Source: Rhodophyticola sp. CCM32
GTDB lineage: Bacteria; Pseudomonadota; Alphaproteobacteria; Rhodobacterales; Rhodobacteraceae
Assembly: GCF_004751985.1 (NCBI RefSeq)
Contig: NZ_CP038492.1
Coordinates: 3,348,001 to 3,412,000 of the forward strand
Direction: 5' to 3'
DNA length: 64,000 bases
Below the pieces are notes generated by a model. That model had not been told where the DNA came from and ran no database searches. It saw only the letters and a program-made list of their open reading frames with translations. Shown one piece after another: positions 15,361-24,526 of the stretch (positions within the stretch are counted from its first letter, which is position 1; each line of letters starts with the position of its first letter). The position numbers and the translations under genes are program-made.

Positions 15361-17156
15361 ACACTTTCCTTCTCAAATAGCTCGGTCAATTCAAACCGGG
15401 TGACATCCACCAGCCCCAGATCTGAAATGCGCAGGCTGGGGATCACCACCAGCGCCAGCAGGGAATGCTGCATATAGGCATTGTTCAGCGTACAGCCACA
15501 GGCCGCCATCGCCTCAACCATATTCTGGGCTTTTTCGGCCACCTCGGCAGCAGGGCTGTCAGACATCAGGCCCGCAATCGGCAGTTCCACCAGCGCCAGT
15601 TCCTCCCCATCCCTGAACACCGTCACACCGCCGCCCACCTCCGCCAGCCGCATGCTGGCCTTCGCCATAGTGTCCCGGTCGGTGCCGACGACAATCATGT
15701 GATGGCTGTCATGGGCCACGGTGGAGGCTACGGCCACATTGCCCTCATACCCAAAGCCCGACACAAAGCCGTTCACCACGCCGCTCGTGCCCTTGTGGCG
15801 TTCCACCAATGCGATCTGGCAAACACCGCCCTGCCCCTCGACCACACCATCACGCACCGGCAGATCCGCGGTCAGTGCCTCGGTCGGGGCCTGGTTTTCA
15901 ATCACGCCTATCACCTTGGCCTTGACCTGATTGGCCCCCTCGGGCGCCGCAATCTCGAAATCCGCCGCACGCAACACACGGCCCAGATTGACCGAAGCGC
16001 GGGTATCGGCGGGCCAGTCCAGATGCGGGCATTCCGCCAGACATATGCCGTTTTCGGCAATCTTCCGGCCCCTTGCATAGACCGTTTCAACCGGCAACTC
16101 GCGCAGGTCTGATGTCACGATCATATCCGCCCGCCGCCCCGGCGCGATGGACCCGATCTCGCGTTCCAGTCCGAAATGCGTCGCGGTGTTGATCGTGGCC
16201 ATCTGCAAGGCGATCAGCGGGTCACAGCCGCAGGCAATCGCATGACGCAGCACCCGGTTCATATGCCCGTCATGGACCAGGGTGCCGGAATGGCAGTCAT
16301 CGGTACACAGGATGAAATTGCGCGGATCCAGCCCGCGTTCGGTCACCGCCGTGATCTGCTGTTCCACATCATACCAGGCCGAGCCGAGCCGCAGCATCGC
16401 CCGCATCCCCTGCCGGACGCGGGCAATCGCATCACGTTCGGCCACGCCTTCATGATCATCCGCCGGGCCGCCCGCCACATAAGCGTGGAAATCCGGCCCC
16501 AGATCGGGGGAGGCATAATGCCCGCCAATCACCTTGCGTGCCTCGGCCGTGGCGGCCATCTCGGCCAGCAGCATGTCGTTACCGGCCACCACGCCGGGGA
16601 AGTTCATCATTTCACCCAAGCCGATGATGCCGGGCCAGGTCATCGCCTCGGCCACATCGCCGGGCCCGATCTCGAACCCGGTGGTTTCCAGCCCCGGGGC
16701 CGAGGGTGCGCAGGATGGCATCTGCGTATAGATATTGACCGGTTGCAGCATCGCCTCGTCATGCATCAACCTGACACCGCGCAGGCCGAACACATTGGCA
16801 ATCTCATGGGGGTCGGTGAACATACTGGTGGTGCCATGGGGAATGACGGCGCGGGCAAATTCGGCAGGGGTCAGCATACCGCTTTCAATATGCATATGCC
16901 CGTCACAAAGACCCGGGAGCAGGAATTTGCATTTCAGATCAACGACCTCTGTCTCAGGCCCGATGCAATGGCGGGCCTGTGGCCCGACATAGGCAAATCG
17001 CCCGCCGGAAATGGCAACCGCCCATCCGTCAAGCATTTCACGGGTTTGGACATTCACCAGACATGCGTTTTGCAGCACCAGATCGGCGGGTTTGCGGCCC
17101 GCCGCGACGGCCACCAGATCGGCCGCGCTTTCAGCCCAGGTCCTGAGTATATCCAT
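15357..17156 (-). CDS. ade: Adenine deaminase
   Basis: About 599 residues of the amidohydrolase superfamily. It deaminates adenine to hypoxanthine and ammonia. The metal motif is GHMHIESGMLTPAEF; other marks are HGTTSMFTDPHEI, LCTDDCHSGTLVHDGHM, GSIAPGRRADMIV and the C-terminal VASTVAHDSHHMIVVGTDRD. The start MDILRTWAES was chosen; a GTG five codons upstream is possible. It overlaps amn by four bases, forming a two-gene salvage operon. Confidence 0.94.
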   Translation of the reverse strand: MDILRTWAESAADLVAVAAGRKPADLVLQNACLVNVQTREMLDGWAVAISGGRFAYVGPQARHCIGPETEVVDLKCKFLLPGLCDGHMHIESGMLTPAEFARAVIPHGTTSMFTDPHEIANVFGLRGVRLMHDEAMLQPVNIYTQMPSCAPSAPGLETTGFEIGPGDVAEAMTWPGIIGLGEMMNFPGVVAGNDMLLAEMAATAEARKVIGGHYASPDLGPDFHAYVAGGPADDHEGVAERDAIARVRQGMRAMLRLGSAWYDVEQQITAVTERGLDPRNFILCTDDCHSGTLVHDGHMNRVLRHAIACGCDPLIALQMATINTATHFGLEREIGSIAPGRRADMIVTSDLRELPVETVYARGRKIAENGICLAECPHLDWPADTRASVNLGRVLRAADFEIAAPEGANQVKAKVIGVIENQAPTEALTADLPVRDGVVEGQGGVCQIALVERHKGTSGVVNGFVSGFGYEGNVAVASTVAHDSHHMIVVGTDRDTMAKASMRLAEVGGGVTVFRDGEELALVELPIAGLMSDSPAAEVAEKAQNMVEAMAACGCTLNNAYMQHSLLALVVIPSLRISDLGLVDVTRFELTELFEKESV

Positions 17157-17212
17157 GGCACAGTTTCTCACCGCAACCGATGGGCTTCAAGCGACATTTC
17201 CATGACGAGGTG

Positions 17213-17917
17213 TCAGGCGGTCAGAGCGTCGGCACACATCTGCTCATAAAGGGGCAGGGCCGCGCGCAGCAGCGGTTCATGACCCGGGGCCAGGTCCGGC
17301 AACGGCCCTTCGGCCCCGGCAAACCCGGTGCTGTCATGAACTGCCCCATACCAGTGTCTGGCCCAGATACCATCCTCGGGCAGGCCGCCCCCGGGCCAGC
17401 GCAGCATCGCCGCCCGATAGGGCAGGTTAATGGCGCCGCACAGGGTTTTCAGCATCGCCGCAGGATCGCGGCGGATGTCATGGCTGTCGATGACCAGCCC
17501 GCCAAGCTTTTGATAAAGGGCGGCTTGCTGCGGAAACCCGATATCCTCCAGCGTCACGGTCTTCCGTTTCGCGGCATAGCTTGCAATCACCCGGGCAGGA
17601 TGGCGGATCAGGTGGATATTCACGCAATCCAGCGCCCAGTCCAGCGGGAATCCGGGCCCCATATGATGCGGCATATGTTTCATGTAGAAATGGGCTTTGC
17701 CCCCGGGCACCGGCCCGGCGCAGCGCGCGGCAACCCGGGCCGGGTCCGCCTCATGGGCGGCGATGATCTCACCCGCAAGCGGGTGGTCAGATCCGCTGGC
17801 CCGAAGATAAGGTGCATAAAACGGCTCATCCCATACCGCGCAATCCCCGCGCGCGGCAAAGGCATACATCATCGCGGTAGACAGGTTCCGCGGCCCGGAC
17901 CACATGGCGATCTTCAT
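17213..17917 (-). CDS. Sulfotransferase-like P-loop protein
   Basis: 234 residues. The N-terminus MKIAMWSGPRNLSTAMMYAF is a PAPS-type P-loop as in sulfotransferases, followed by DEPFYAPYL and, in the middle, HLIRHPARVIASY, which resembles the 3'-phosphate binding region. The acceptor is unknown. The next gene upstream on the same strand is a class IV aminotransferase. In plant branched-chain-aminotransferase-like proteins (for example Arabidopsis At3g05190) a very similar P-loop domain (WSAPRSLSTS type) is fused to such an aminotransferase, which supports a functional link. Confidence 0.75.
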   Translation of the reverse strand: MKIAMWSGPRNLSTAMMYAFAARGDCAVWDEPFYAPYLRASGSDHPLAGEIIAAHEADPARVAARCAGPVPGGKAHFYMKHMPHHMGPGFPLDWALDCVNIHLIRHPARVIASYAAKRKTVTLEDIGFPQQAALYQKLGGLVIDSHDIRRDPAAMLKTLCGAINLPYRAAMLRWPGGGLPEDGIWARHWYGAVHDSTGFAGAEGPLPDLAPGHEPLLRAALPLYEQMCADALTA

Positions 17918-17998
17918 GACAGACCCCCCGCCCCCCGCTTCTCTGCTTGAAAAATATCCCGGGGGGAGGCCACAGGCCGGGGGGCAGCGCCCCCGAAT

Positions 17999-18910
17999 TC
18001 ACACCGCCGCATCGCGCGCCACCAGGTCTTTGTAAAGCCCCCGTATCCGTTTGGTCATCTCTCCCATCCGGCCATCTCCGATCTGCCGTCCGTCAATCTC
18101 TCCCACCGGGGTCTGCGCGCCGAATGTTCCGGTCAGAAACGCCTCCTCCGCGCCATAGGTCTCCACCAGCGAGAAGTTCTTTTCAAAAACCGCAATACCA
18201 TCGGCGCGGCAGACATCAATCACCTTCTGCCTTGTGATCCCGTTCATGCAGTAATCCCCGGTCGAGGTCCAAACCTCGCCCTTGCGAATGATGAAGAAAT
18301 TGCACGCATTGGTGGTGTTCACAAAACCATGAATATCCAGCATCAGGGCCTCATCCGCCCCGGCCTTTTCAGCAGCGATACAGGCCAGGATACAATTCAG
18401 CTTGCTGTGGGAGTTCAGCTTGGGGTCCTGCGTCATCGGCAGACCGCGCAGATGCGGCACCGTGGCCAGCCGGATCGGGCGGGGCAGCGCGGGGCGCGAA
18501 TGCTCCATGATGATCACAAGTGTCGGCCCGCTGACCGACAGACCCGGATGCTGAAAGGGGCGCTGTTTCATCCCGCGTGTCACCATCAGCCTTGCATGGG
18601 CATCGGTTTCCATCCCATTGGCGGCGCGGGTTTCCTCCAAAGCGGCCTCCAGCCCCGCGCGATCCAGACCAATCTCCAGATCAATCGCTTTCGCGGCTTC
18701 AAACAGCCGGTCCAGATGTTCGCCCAAAAACGCCCAGCGACCCTGATAGAGCCGCAATCCCTCCCATATCCCGTCGCCCAGCATGAAGCCGCTGTCATAG
18801 ACGCTGACCAACGCCTCGGCGCGGGGTTTCAGCGCCCCGTTGACCCAGATCAGGATGTCGGCATTGCGCGCATCTTCCTCTGCCTGATGTGTGGTCACCG
18901 CGTTTTCCAT
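17999..18910 (-). CDS. Class IV PLP aminotransferase (BCAT / D-amino-acid aminotransferase-like)
   Basis: 303 residues of fold-type IV. The region SVYDSGFMLGDGIWEGLRLY is the N-terminal signature, the PLP-binding lysine is in KLNSHSKLNCILA, and the phosphate-binding parts are GFVNTTNACNFFII and NGITRQKVIDVCR. The choice among branched-chain, D-alanine and aminodeoxychorismate lyase activity is open. The start MENAVTTHQ has AAAGGAG upstream. It is 81 bases from the sulfotransferase-like gene, probably in one operon. Confidence 0.88.
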   Translation of the reverse strand: MENAVTTHQAEEDARNADILIWVNGALKPRAEALVSVYDSGFMLGDGIWEGLRLYQGRWAFLGEHLDRLFEAAKAIDLEIGLDRAGLEAALEETRAANGMETDAHARLMVTRGMKQRPFQHPGLSVSGPTLVIIMEHSRPALPRPIRLATVPHLRGLPMTQDPKLNSHSKLNCILACIAAEKAGADEALMLDIHGFVNTTNACNFFIIRKGEVWTSTGDYCMNGITRQKVIDVCRADGIAVFEKNFSLVETYGAEEAFLTGTFGAQTPVGEIDGRQIGDGRMGEMTKRIRGLYKDLVARDAAV

Positions 18911-19015
18911 CGCCAAAGCTCCTTTATCACCGCTGCGTGACCTCACACCCATGTGCGTTGTATTTCAATGCCTGGCACAGGTTAATTTGCACCAAGACGC
19001 AAGAGGAGCCCAAAG

Positions 19016-19684
19016 ATGCCCAGACTTCCCATCTGTCACACGCTGAAAACCGTGATCCTTGGTCTCGCTATTCTGCTTGGGATGGCGGCGCAACATGGCA
19101 AGGCAAATGCCCGCGACATCCAGACCACAGTGGTCGCAGGCGGTTGTTTCTGGTGCGTCGAGTCAGATTTTGAAAGCGTGCCGGGCGTGATCACCGCGGT
19201 GTCCGGCTTTGCCGGCGGATCGGTTGCAAACCCGTCTTACCGGCAGGTCGTGCGCGGTGGCACCGGCCATCTGGAAGCGGTGGAAATCACCTATGATGCC
19301 GATACGCTGCCCTATGACCAGTTGCTGCACCTGTTCCTGCGCTCGGTCGATCCGCTGGATAGTGGCGGGCAGTTCTGCGACCGGGGCGAAAGCTATACCA
19401 CCGCGATTTTTGTGGCCAATGCCCGGGAGAGGGCTATTGCCGAGGCGGCCCTGCGTGAGGCCAGCACTGAACTGGGCCGCAATGTGGTGACATCTGTGCG
19501 CGATGCGGCGCCGTTTTATCCCGCCGAGGCAGACCATCAGGACTATTATCGCAATAATGACTTGGTGGTGACGCGGTTCGGTCTGCGTCGGAAGTCCGTT
19601 GCGTATCGCCTGTACCGCGAAGCCTGCGGTCGTGATGCGCGCGTACATGAACTCTGGGGCAGTGCCGCCCCCTTCACCCATTGA
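19016..19684 (+). CDS. msrA: Exported peptide-methionine (S)-S-oxide reductase
   Basis: 222 residues. The catalytic motif is [12 protein letters not shown], and [32 protein letters not shown] and YYRNND are family marks. An N-terminal hydrophobic segment ending KANA before RDIQ looks like a signal peptide, so this copy should repair oxidised methionine in periplasmic proteins. GAGGAG lies seven bases before the ATG. A C-terminal Cys ([15 protein letters not shown]) could be the resolving residue. Electrons could come from the CcdA/thioredoxin pair at 11.3-12.5 kb; that link is inference. Confidence 0.93.
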   Translation: MPRLPICHTLKTVILGLAILLGMAAQHGKANARDIQTTVVAGGCFWCVESDFESVPGVITAVSGFAGGSVANPSYRQVVRGGTGHLEAVEITYDADTLPYDQLLHLFLRSVDPLDSGGQFCDRGESYTTAIFVANARERAIAEAALREASTELGRNVVTSVRDAAPFYPAEADHQDYYRNNDLVVTRFGLRRKSVAYRLYREACGRDARVHELWGSAAPFTH

Positions 19685-19714
19685 TACAGGGTGTTGTGGT
19701 CTGATAACTTCGGC

Positions 19715-19850
19715 CTGAAATTCTGCACCACCTCACATCACCATTCCGCCCGGCGGCACCGCCGGGCATCGCCCGAACCGAGGGGCGGGCGCTTCTCGCC
19801 CACCCCTCGGTTCGGGCGATGCCCTCTGCGCAATGCATATATGGTTCAGG
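19715..19850. repeat. MITE-like dispersed element, copy M1
   Basis: It starts with CTGAAATTCTGCACCACC and ends ATATGGTTCAGG, an imperfect inverted end. Inside are a perfect hairpin GCCCGGCGG-CA-CCGCCGGGC (19748-19767) and a very long one with arms of about 27 bases around CTTCT (19764-19824, essentially one mismatch). Related copies are at 23533, 25578, 31130, 37991 and 63975. Confidence 0.75.
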
Positions 19851-19870
19851 ACGACTCTCAGGCGTCTGCT

Positions 19871-20158
19871 TTAAAGGAAAAACGCCACATTGTTGCTGAG
19901 AATGATCTGCAGCGCATAAAGGCCGAGGATCACCACCAGAGGTGCCAGATCCAGACTGCCCATATTCGGCAGCATCCGCCGGATCGGATTATAGATCGGG
20001 GCCAGCAGACGGTTCAGCCCGTCCCAGATTTGCGCCACGATCGGCTGGTGCATGTTCAGCACGCCAAAATTGATCAGCCAGCTCATGATCACATGGACGA
20101 TGACAATGTAGAACGCCACATTGATCAGCAGCATCAGGATTTGGAAGAGCGATGTCAT
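19871..20158 (-). CDS. YggT-family integral membrane protein
   Basis: 95 residues with two membrane segments: LFQILMLLINVAFYIVIVHV and LDLAPLVVILGLYALQIIL. Between them is LNRLLAPIYNPIRRMLPNMG, the YggT hallmark. YggT proteins are linked to osmotic tolerance and, in Gram-positives, to division, but the biochemical role is unknown. It is a single-gene unit flanked by a repeat element and a divergent transporter gene. Confidence 0.9.
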   Translation of the reverse strand: MTSLFQILMLLINVAFYIVIVHVIMSWLINFGVLNMHQPIVAQIWDGLNRLLAPIYNPIRRMLPNMGSLDLAPLVVILGLYALQIILSNNVAFFL

Positions 20159-20297
20159 GACATCCGCCTTTCGCCGTTGAATTCCGTTTCGCCACAGACC
20201 TATGCGCGAAGTCCCGCCGCTGCAAGGCAGGTCGTGACGCGGATGTCATGAACGCATTTTCGTTGCCAAACCCTGCCACGGGTCTAAAGCTGCGCCC

Positions 20298-21689
20298 ATG
20301 ACAATTCTGACCGAACCCTCCCCTATGCCGCAACCTGTCACCCTGCCCCCCGCCGCACGTCGGCGCATCTGGGGGTGGTGGATGTTCGACTGGGCCAGCC
20401 AGCCCTATAACACGCTGCTGCTGACCTTTATTTTCGGGCCTTATGTGAATGAGCTTCTGGGCGATGGCACTGCGGCACAGACCGCCTGGGGCTATGGTAT
20501 CGGCGCGGCTGGCCTGCTGATTGCGCTTCTGGCGCCGATCCTGGGGGCGATTGCCGATCGCTCGGGCAAGCGCATGCCGTTTATCTGGCTGTTTTCCGTC
20601 ATGTATGTAGTGGGTGCCGCAGGCCTGTGGCTGGCCGTTCCGGGGGATTTCAACCTGGTTGTGATCCTGTGTTTCTTTGCCATCGGTCTGATCGGGATGG
20701 AGTTTGCAACGATCTTCACCAACGCCTTGTTGCCGTCGCTTGGCCCCCGCGATCAGCTTGGGCGTATATCCGGCTCGGGCTGGGCGTTCGGCTATCTGGG
20801 CGGGTTCGTGGCGCTGGTGATCATGTTGCTGCTGCTGGCCGAAAACGCGGTGACGGGCAAAACCCTGATCGGGATCGACCCGATTCTGGGGCTGAATGCC
20901 CAGATGCGTGAAGGCACGCGTGCGGTCGGGCCGCTGGCCGCAACCTGGTATGCGCTTTTCATGATTCCCTTCTTTTTGTGGGTCCGGGAAACACGTCAGC
21001 CCGATGCCCTGCCCATGGGAAGGGCGGTTGCCACTGCGCTGCCCGAGCTGATCGGCCATCTGAAAGCCCTGCCCCAGGACCGTAGCCTGTTTGCCTATCT
21101 CGGGTCCTCCATGTTTTACCGCGATGCGTTGAACGGGATGTATGTGTTTGGGGGCATCTATGCCGCGGGCGTATTGGGCTGGTCGGTTGTGGATGTGGGC
21201 ATCTTCGGCATTCTTGCGGTGCTGACCGGTGCGCTCTTCGCATGGATCGGTGGCAGGGCCGATAGCAGGTTCGGCCCCAAACCGGTGATCACCCTGAATG
21301 TGCTGACCCTGACGCTGGTTGCCCTGGGCATTGTCTTTGTTTCGCGCGACAGCGTCTTTGGCATCCCCACCGGGCCGGAATCATCCCTGCCCGATATCGC
21401 CTTTTACATTCTGGGGGCTGTGATCGGTGCTTCGGGCGGTGCCCTGCAATCGGCCAGCCGCACGATGCTGGTCCGTCAGGCCCATCCCGACCGGATAACG
21501 GAAGGGTTTGGTCTTTATGCGCTGGCGGGCAAGGCGACCTCGTTCATCGCACCCCTGCTGATCGGGGTGACAACACAGCTGAGCGGCAATCAGCAGATGG
21601 GTATCGCGCCGCTGATCGGTCTGTTCCTGATCGGTCTGGTTCTGCTACTCTGGGTTGACCCCACAGGCCGGGAGGAGACCGAAACATGA
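20298..21689 (+). CDS. MFS transporter, UMF1/Atg22-like family
   Basis: 463 residues with about twelve membrane helices. The N-terminal RRRIWGWWMFDWASQPYNTL and FIFGPYVNELL are typical of the UMF1 (unknown major facilitator 1) family, related to the vacuolar effluxer Atg22. The loop AIADRSGKRMPFIWLF corresponds to the MFS motif between helices 2 and 3. Amino-acid efflux is suggested by the fungal relatives but is not proven for bacteria. Its stop overlaps the mepA start by four bases. Confidence 0.88.
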   Translation: MTILTEPSPMPQPVTLPPAARRRIWGWWMFDWASQPYNTLLLTFIFGPYVNELLGDGTAAQTAWGYGIGAAGLLIALLAPILGAIADRSGKRMPFIWLFSVMYVVGAAGLWLAVPGDFNLVVILCFFAIGLIGMEFATIFTNALLPSLGPRDQLGRISGSGWAFGYLGGFVALVIMLLLLAENAVTGKTLIGIDPILGLNAQMREGTRAVGPLAATWYALFMIPFFLWVRETRQPDALPMGRAVATALPELIGHLKALPQDRSLFAYLGSSMFYRDALNGMYVFGGIYAAGVLGWSVVDVGIFGILAVLTGALFAWIGGRADSRFGPKPVITLNVLTLTLVALGIVFVSRDSVFGIPTGPESSLPDIAFYILGAVIGASGGALQSASRTMLVRQAHPDRITEGFGLYALAGKATSFIAPLLIGVTTQLSGNQQMGIAPLIGLFLIGLVLLLWVDPTGREETET

Positions 21690-22594
21690 TCAGACCCCGT
21701 CCGATCCTTGCCGCCCTTGGCCTGACATGTCTGGCCGCCTGCAACAGTGCGGGGCCGCAGACGCCGGACCTGCCGCCGCTGGATGTCACCCAGTCACGGC
21801 AAGAGGCGCGGCAGCTTTTCGGCGCCGAGCAGGTTGGCTCCCCCGGGACGCCCACGGCCTATGGCAGCTATTCCCGTGGCTGTGCGGCAGGCGCTGTGCA
21901 GCTTCCCGAAACCGGGCCAAGCTGGCAGGCGATGCGGTTGAGCCGTAACCGCAACTGGGCCCTGCCGATCACCGTTGACTATGTTCAGGATATCAGCCGC
22001 GAGGTGGCACGGACCACTTCGTGGAACGGGCTTTACGTGGGCGATATGAGCCAGCCGCGCGGCGGCCCCATGCTGACCGGGCATCGCAGCCACCAATCGG
22101 GCCTTGATGCGGATATCTGGATGCTTCCCGCAACTGACCTGACGCTCAGCCGCCAGCAACGGGAAACGCTGTCCTCCATCTCCATGCGGCGGGCCAGCGG
22201 GGCCTATGTCAACAATGCCTGGACCGAAGATCACTGGCGTGTTCTGCGGGCGGCGGCCAGCGACCCCCGGGTGGCGCGGATTTTTGTCTTTCTGGGGGCC
22301 AAGGTCTGGATGTGTGACCGCGAAACCGGCGACCGGTCTTACCTGCGCAATATCCGCCCCTGGTGGGGCCATCATTACCATTTCCATGTGCGCCTGTCCT
22401 GCCCCGCAGGCATGTCGGAATGCGAAAATCAGGCGCCCCCGCCCCCCGGCGATGGCTGTGACGAGGCGCGCGAATGGGTGCAGAATATCCTGAACCCGCC
22501 CCCGCCCGACCCGGACGCACCCGCGCCCGCCCCCCGCAGAGAGCTGACCCTGGGCGATCTGCCGCGCCAATGCGCGGCGATCCTGTCCCCCTGA
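21686..22594 (+). CDS. mepA: Penicillin-insensitive murein endopeptidase (lipoprotein)
   Basis: 302 residues. MepA is a zinc LAS-type peptidase that cuts D-Ala-meso-DAP cross-links in peptidoglycan. The metal ligands lie in TGHRSHQSGLDADIW and WWGHHYHFHVRLSCP. The N-terminus LGLTCLAAC is a lipobox, which suggests membrane anchoring; many relatives are soluble periplasmic proteins. A proline-rich stretch (NPPPPDPDAPAPAP) sits near the C-terminus. It is coupled to the upstream transporter and overlaps the next gene by 25 bases. Confidence 0.94.
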   Translation: MIRPRPILAALGLTCLAACNSAGPQTPDLPPLDVTQSRQEARQLFGAEQVGSPGTPTAYGSYSRGCAAGAVQLPETGPSWQAMRLSRNRNWALPITVDYVQDISREVARTTSWNGLYVGDMSQPRGGPMLTGHRSHQSGLDADIWMLPATDLTLSRQQRETLSSISMRRASGAYVNNAWTEDHWRVLRAAASDPRVARIFVFLGAKVWMCDRETGDRSYLRNIRPWWGHHYHFHVRLSCPAGMSECENQAPPPPGDGCDEAREWVQNILNPPPPDPDAPAPAPRRELTLGDLPRQCAAILSP

Positions 22595-23475
22595 CCGGCG
22601 CTGCCCTGATCCGCGCCGTGTTCCTTCGGGCCCTGCTGATCTGTCTGACGCTTTGCGCGCCGGTCGGGGCAGAGCCGCTGACAGAGCTTGACTGGCAGGC
22701 CCCGGACCCGCAGCTTGGCGGGCTTTCCGGCGTCGAGATCAGCCGCGATGGCGCCCGGCTTTGGCTTCTGTCGGATCGCGGGTTTCTGATTGCCGCCCGG
22801 GTCAGACGGACAGAGGGGCGGATCACGGCGGTTGAAATCACCCAGGTTTCCAGCCTGCTGGATACCAGCGGCAACCGGGCCGAAACCCGCCTGGAACGCG
22901 ACAGCGAAGGCCTGGCCGTCAGTGCGGGCGGTGCGATCTATGTCTCTTATGAAGGCGAACACCGGGTGGTGCGCCACATGCCCGATGGGCGCGTCAATCT
23001 TAACCTGCCCAGCCTGCCTGACATGGGGCGGCTGGAGGAAAACGGCTCTTTCGAGGCCCTGGCCATCGACCCGGATGACAGGCTTTACACCCTGATCGAA
23101 GGTGGCCGGAATGGCCCGGCCCCGCTTTTCCGTTTTGTCGAGGGCCACTGGGACACGCGGTTTGTCTTCCCGCGCAGCAACGGGTTTGACCCGGTGGGCA
23201 TGGATATCGACGATGCGGGCCGTCTTTATGTGCTGGAACGCAGGTTCAGGGTGCTTGGCCGCTTTGCCACCCGCATCCGCCGCGCGCCCATCACCGCAAC
23301 CGGTCTGGGGGTGTTTGAAACCGTGCTGCAAACCCCGTCGGGCCGCCATCCCAACCTTGAGGGGATCAGCCTGTGGCGCGACGGAGACAACCGGCTGATC
23401 GCCACGCTGGTTTCGGATGACAATTTCAGCTCCATGTTCCGCAATCAGATCGTGGAATATGTTCTGCCCGACTGA
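22570..23475 (+). CDS. Exported esterase-like / phytase-like beta-propeller protein
   Basis: 301 residues. A hydrophobic signal segment (RAVFLRALLICLTLCAPVGAEP) precedes an esterase-like-activity-of-phytase domain. Repeated blade motifs include GGLSGVEISRDGARLWLLSD, RDSEGLAVSAGGAIYVSYE, SFEALAIDPDDRLYTLIE and GMDIDDAGRLYVLERRF. Substrate unknown; phosphoesters are possible. The ATG at 22570 lies inside the end of mepA, giving translational coupling. Confidence 0.8.
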   Translation: MRGDPVPLTGAALIRAVFLRALLICLTLCAPVGAEPLTELDWQAPDPQLGGLSGVEISRDGARLWLLSDRGFLIAARVRRTEGRITAVEITQVSSLLDTSGNRAETRLERDSEGLAVSAGGAIYVSYEGEHRVVRHMPDGRVNLNLPSLPDMGRLEENGSFEALAIDPDDRLYTLIEGGRNGPAPLFRFVEGHWDTRFVFPRSNGFDPVGMDIDDAGRLYVLERRFRVLGRFATRIRRAPITATGLGVFETVLQTPSGRHPNLEGISLWRDGDNRLIATLVSDDNFSSMFRNQIVEYVLPD

Positions 23476-23532
23476 TCCAGGGCTGCAAAACGGCGTAATC
23501 TTGGATCAGGTACAATCCAAAAGGCCCTAAGC

Positions 23533-23633
23533 TTCGGCCTGAAATTCCGTACCACCCCACACAACTTTCCCACCCGCCCCTCGGTTCGGGCGCTGCCCTT
23601 CGCGCTATGCCTAATATGTTGCAGAATTTTGGG
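23533..23633. repeat. MITE-like dispersed element, copy M2
   Basis: The left end is CTGAAATTCCGTACCACC and the right end is GTTGCAGAATTTT, which pair as inverted ends (AAATTC..GTACCAC type). The GC-rich core CCCGCCCCTCGGTTCGGGCG keeps only one arm of the long hairpin of copy M1, so it is a shortened copy. It separates two convergent genes. Confidence 0.65.
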
Positions 23634-23641
23634 CCGATGCC

Positions 23642-24481
23642 CTATCGCCCCGGAATATCCCCGCGTTTGCCCGCATAATCCCAGCCGTCAATCACCGCCA
23701 TGGCATCCCGGGCGGTTTCGACAAAGCGGAACAGATCCAGATCTGCCGGGGCGATGGTGCCCGCCCGGGCCAGCGCGTCCCAATTCACCACCTCGCGCCA
23801 GAACGCCTCTCCGAACAGCAGAACCGGCACCTGTTCCATCCGCCCGGTCTGGATCAGCGTCAGGCTTTCAAACAGTTCATCCAGCGTGCCGAACCCGCCG
23901 GGAAACACCGCAATCGCCTTGGCGCGCAGCAGGAAATGCATCTTGCGGATGCCGAAATAGTGGAAATTGAAACATAATTCCGGGGTGATATAGGCGTTTG
24001 GCACCTGTTCATGGGGCAGCACGATATTCAGCCCGATGGAACAGCCCCCCGCCTCGGATGCGCCGCGATTGCCGGCCTCCATCACGCCGGGGCCGCCACC
24101 GGTGACAACCACATCGCGGGTGCAGCCGGTTGCAACGGAACGCTCGGTGATCAGCCGGGCGAAGATCTGCGCTTCCTCGTAATAATGGCTCATATCCTGC
24201 AACGCGTCTGACCGGGCCCTGGCCCCCGGTGCCGGAATACGCGCGCCGCCAAACATCACGATGGTGGTCTCGATCCCGCGCTCATCCATCTCAAGCTGTG
24301 GCTTCAGCAGCTCCAGTTGCAGGCGCACGGGACGCAATTCATCCCGGCAGAGGAAATCCGGGTCCGCAAAAGCCAGCCGATAGGCAGGTGAGCGCGCCTG
24401 CGGCGTGTCGGGCACCTGTTGGCTTGATGCGATATCCTGATGGGCGTCGCGAAACGGCCCCTGACGCTGGTCATCTTTCAT
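23642..24481 (-). CDS. LOG-family protein (Rossmann-fold nucleotide-binding, TIGR00730 type)
   Basis: 279 residues. The two LOG signatures are present: VVTGGGPGVMEAGNRGASEAG and FPGGFGTLDELFESLTLIQ. The family (formerly mis-called lysine decarboxylase) hydrolyses cytokinin-type or AMP-type nucleoside monophosphates to base and ribose-5-phosphate. The start MKDDQRQGPF has AAAAGGAT upstream. The hairpin element of 24527-24621 lies in its leader, in sense orientation. The exact substrate is open. Confidence 0.85.
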   Translation of the reverse strand: MKDDQRQGPFRDAHQDIASSQQVPDTPQARSPAYRLAFADPDFLCRDELRPVRLQLELLKPQLEMDERGIETTIVMFGGARIPAPGARARSDALQDMSHYYEEAQIFARLITERSVATGCTRDVVVTGGGPGVMEAGNRGASEAGGCSIGLNIVLPHEQVPNAYITPELCFNFHYFGIRKMHFLLRAKAIAVFPGGFGTLDELFESLTLIQTGRMEQVPVLLFGEAFWREVVNWDALARAGTIAPADLDLFRFVETARDAMAVIDGWDYAGKRGDIPGR

Positions 24482-24526
24482 CTCTGTGCAATATCCTTTT
24501 GGAAAATCTCTTTGAGCAACCCTATA

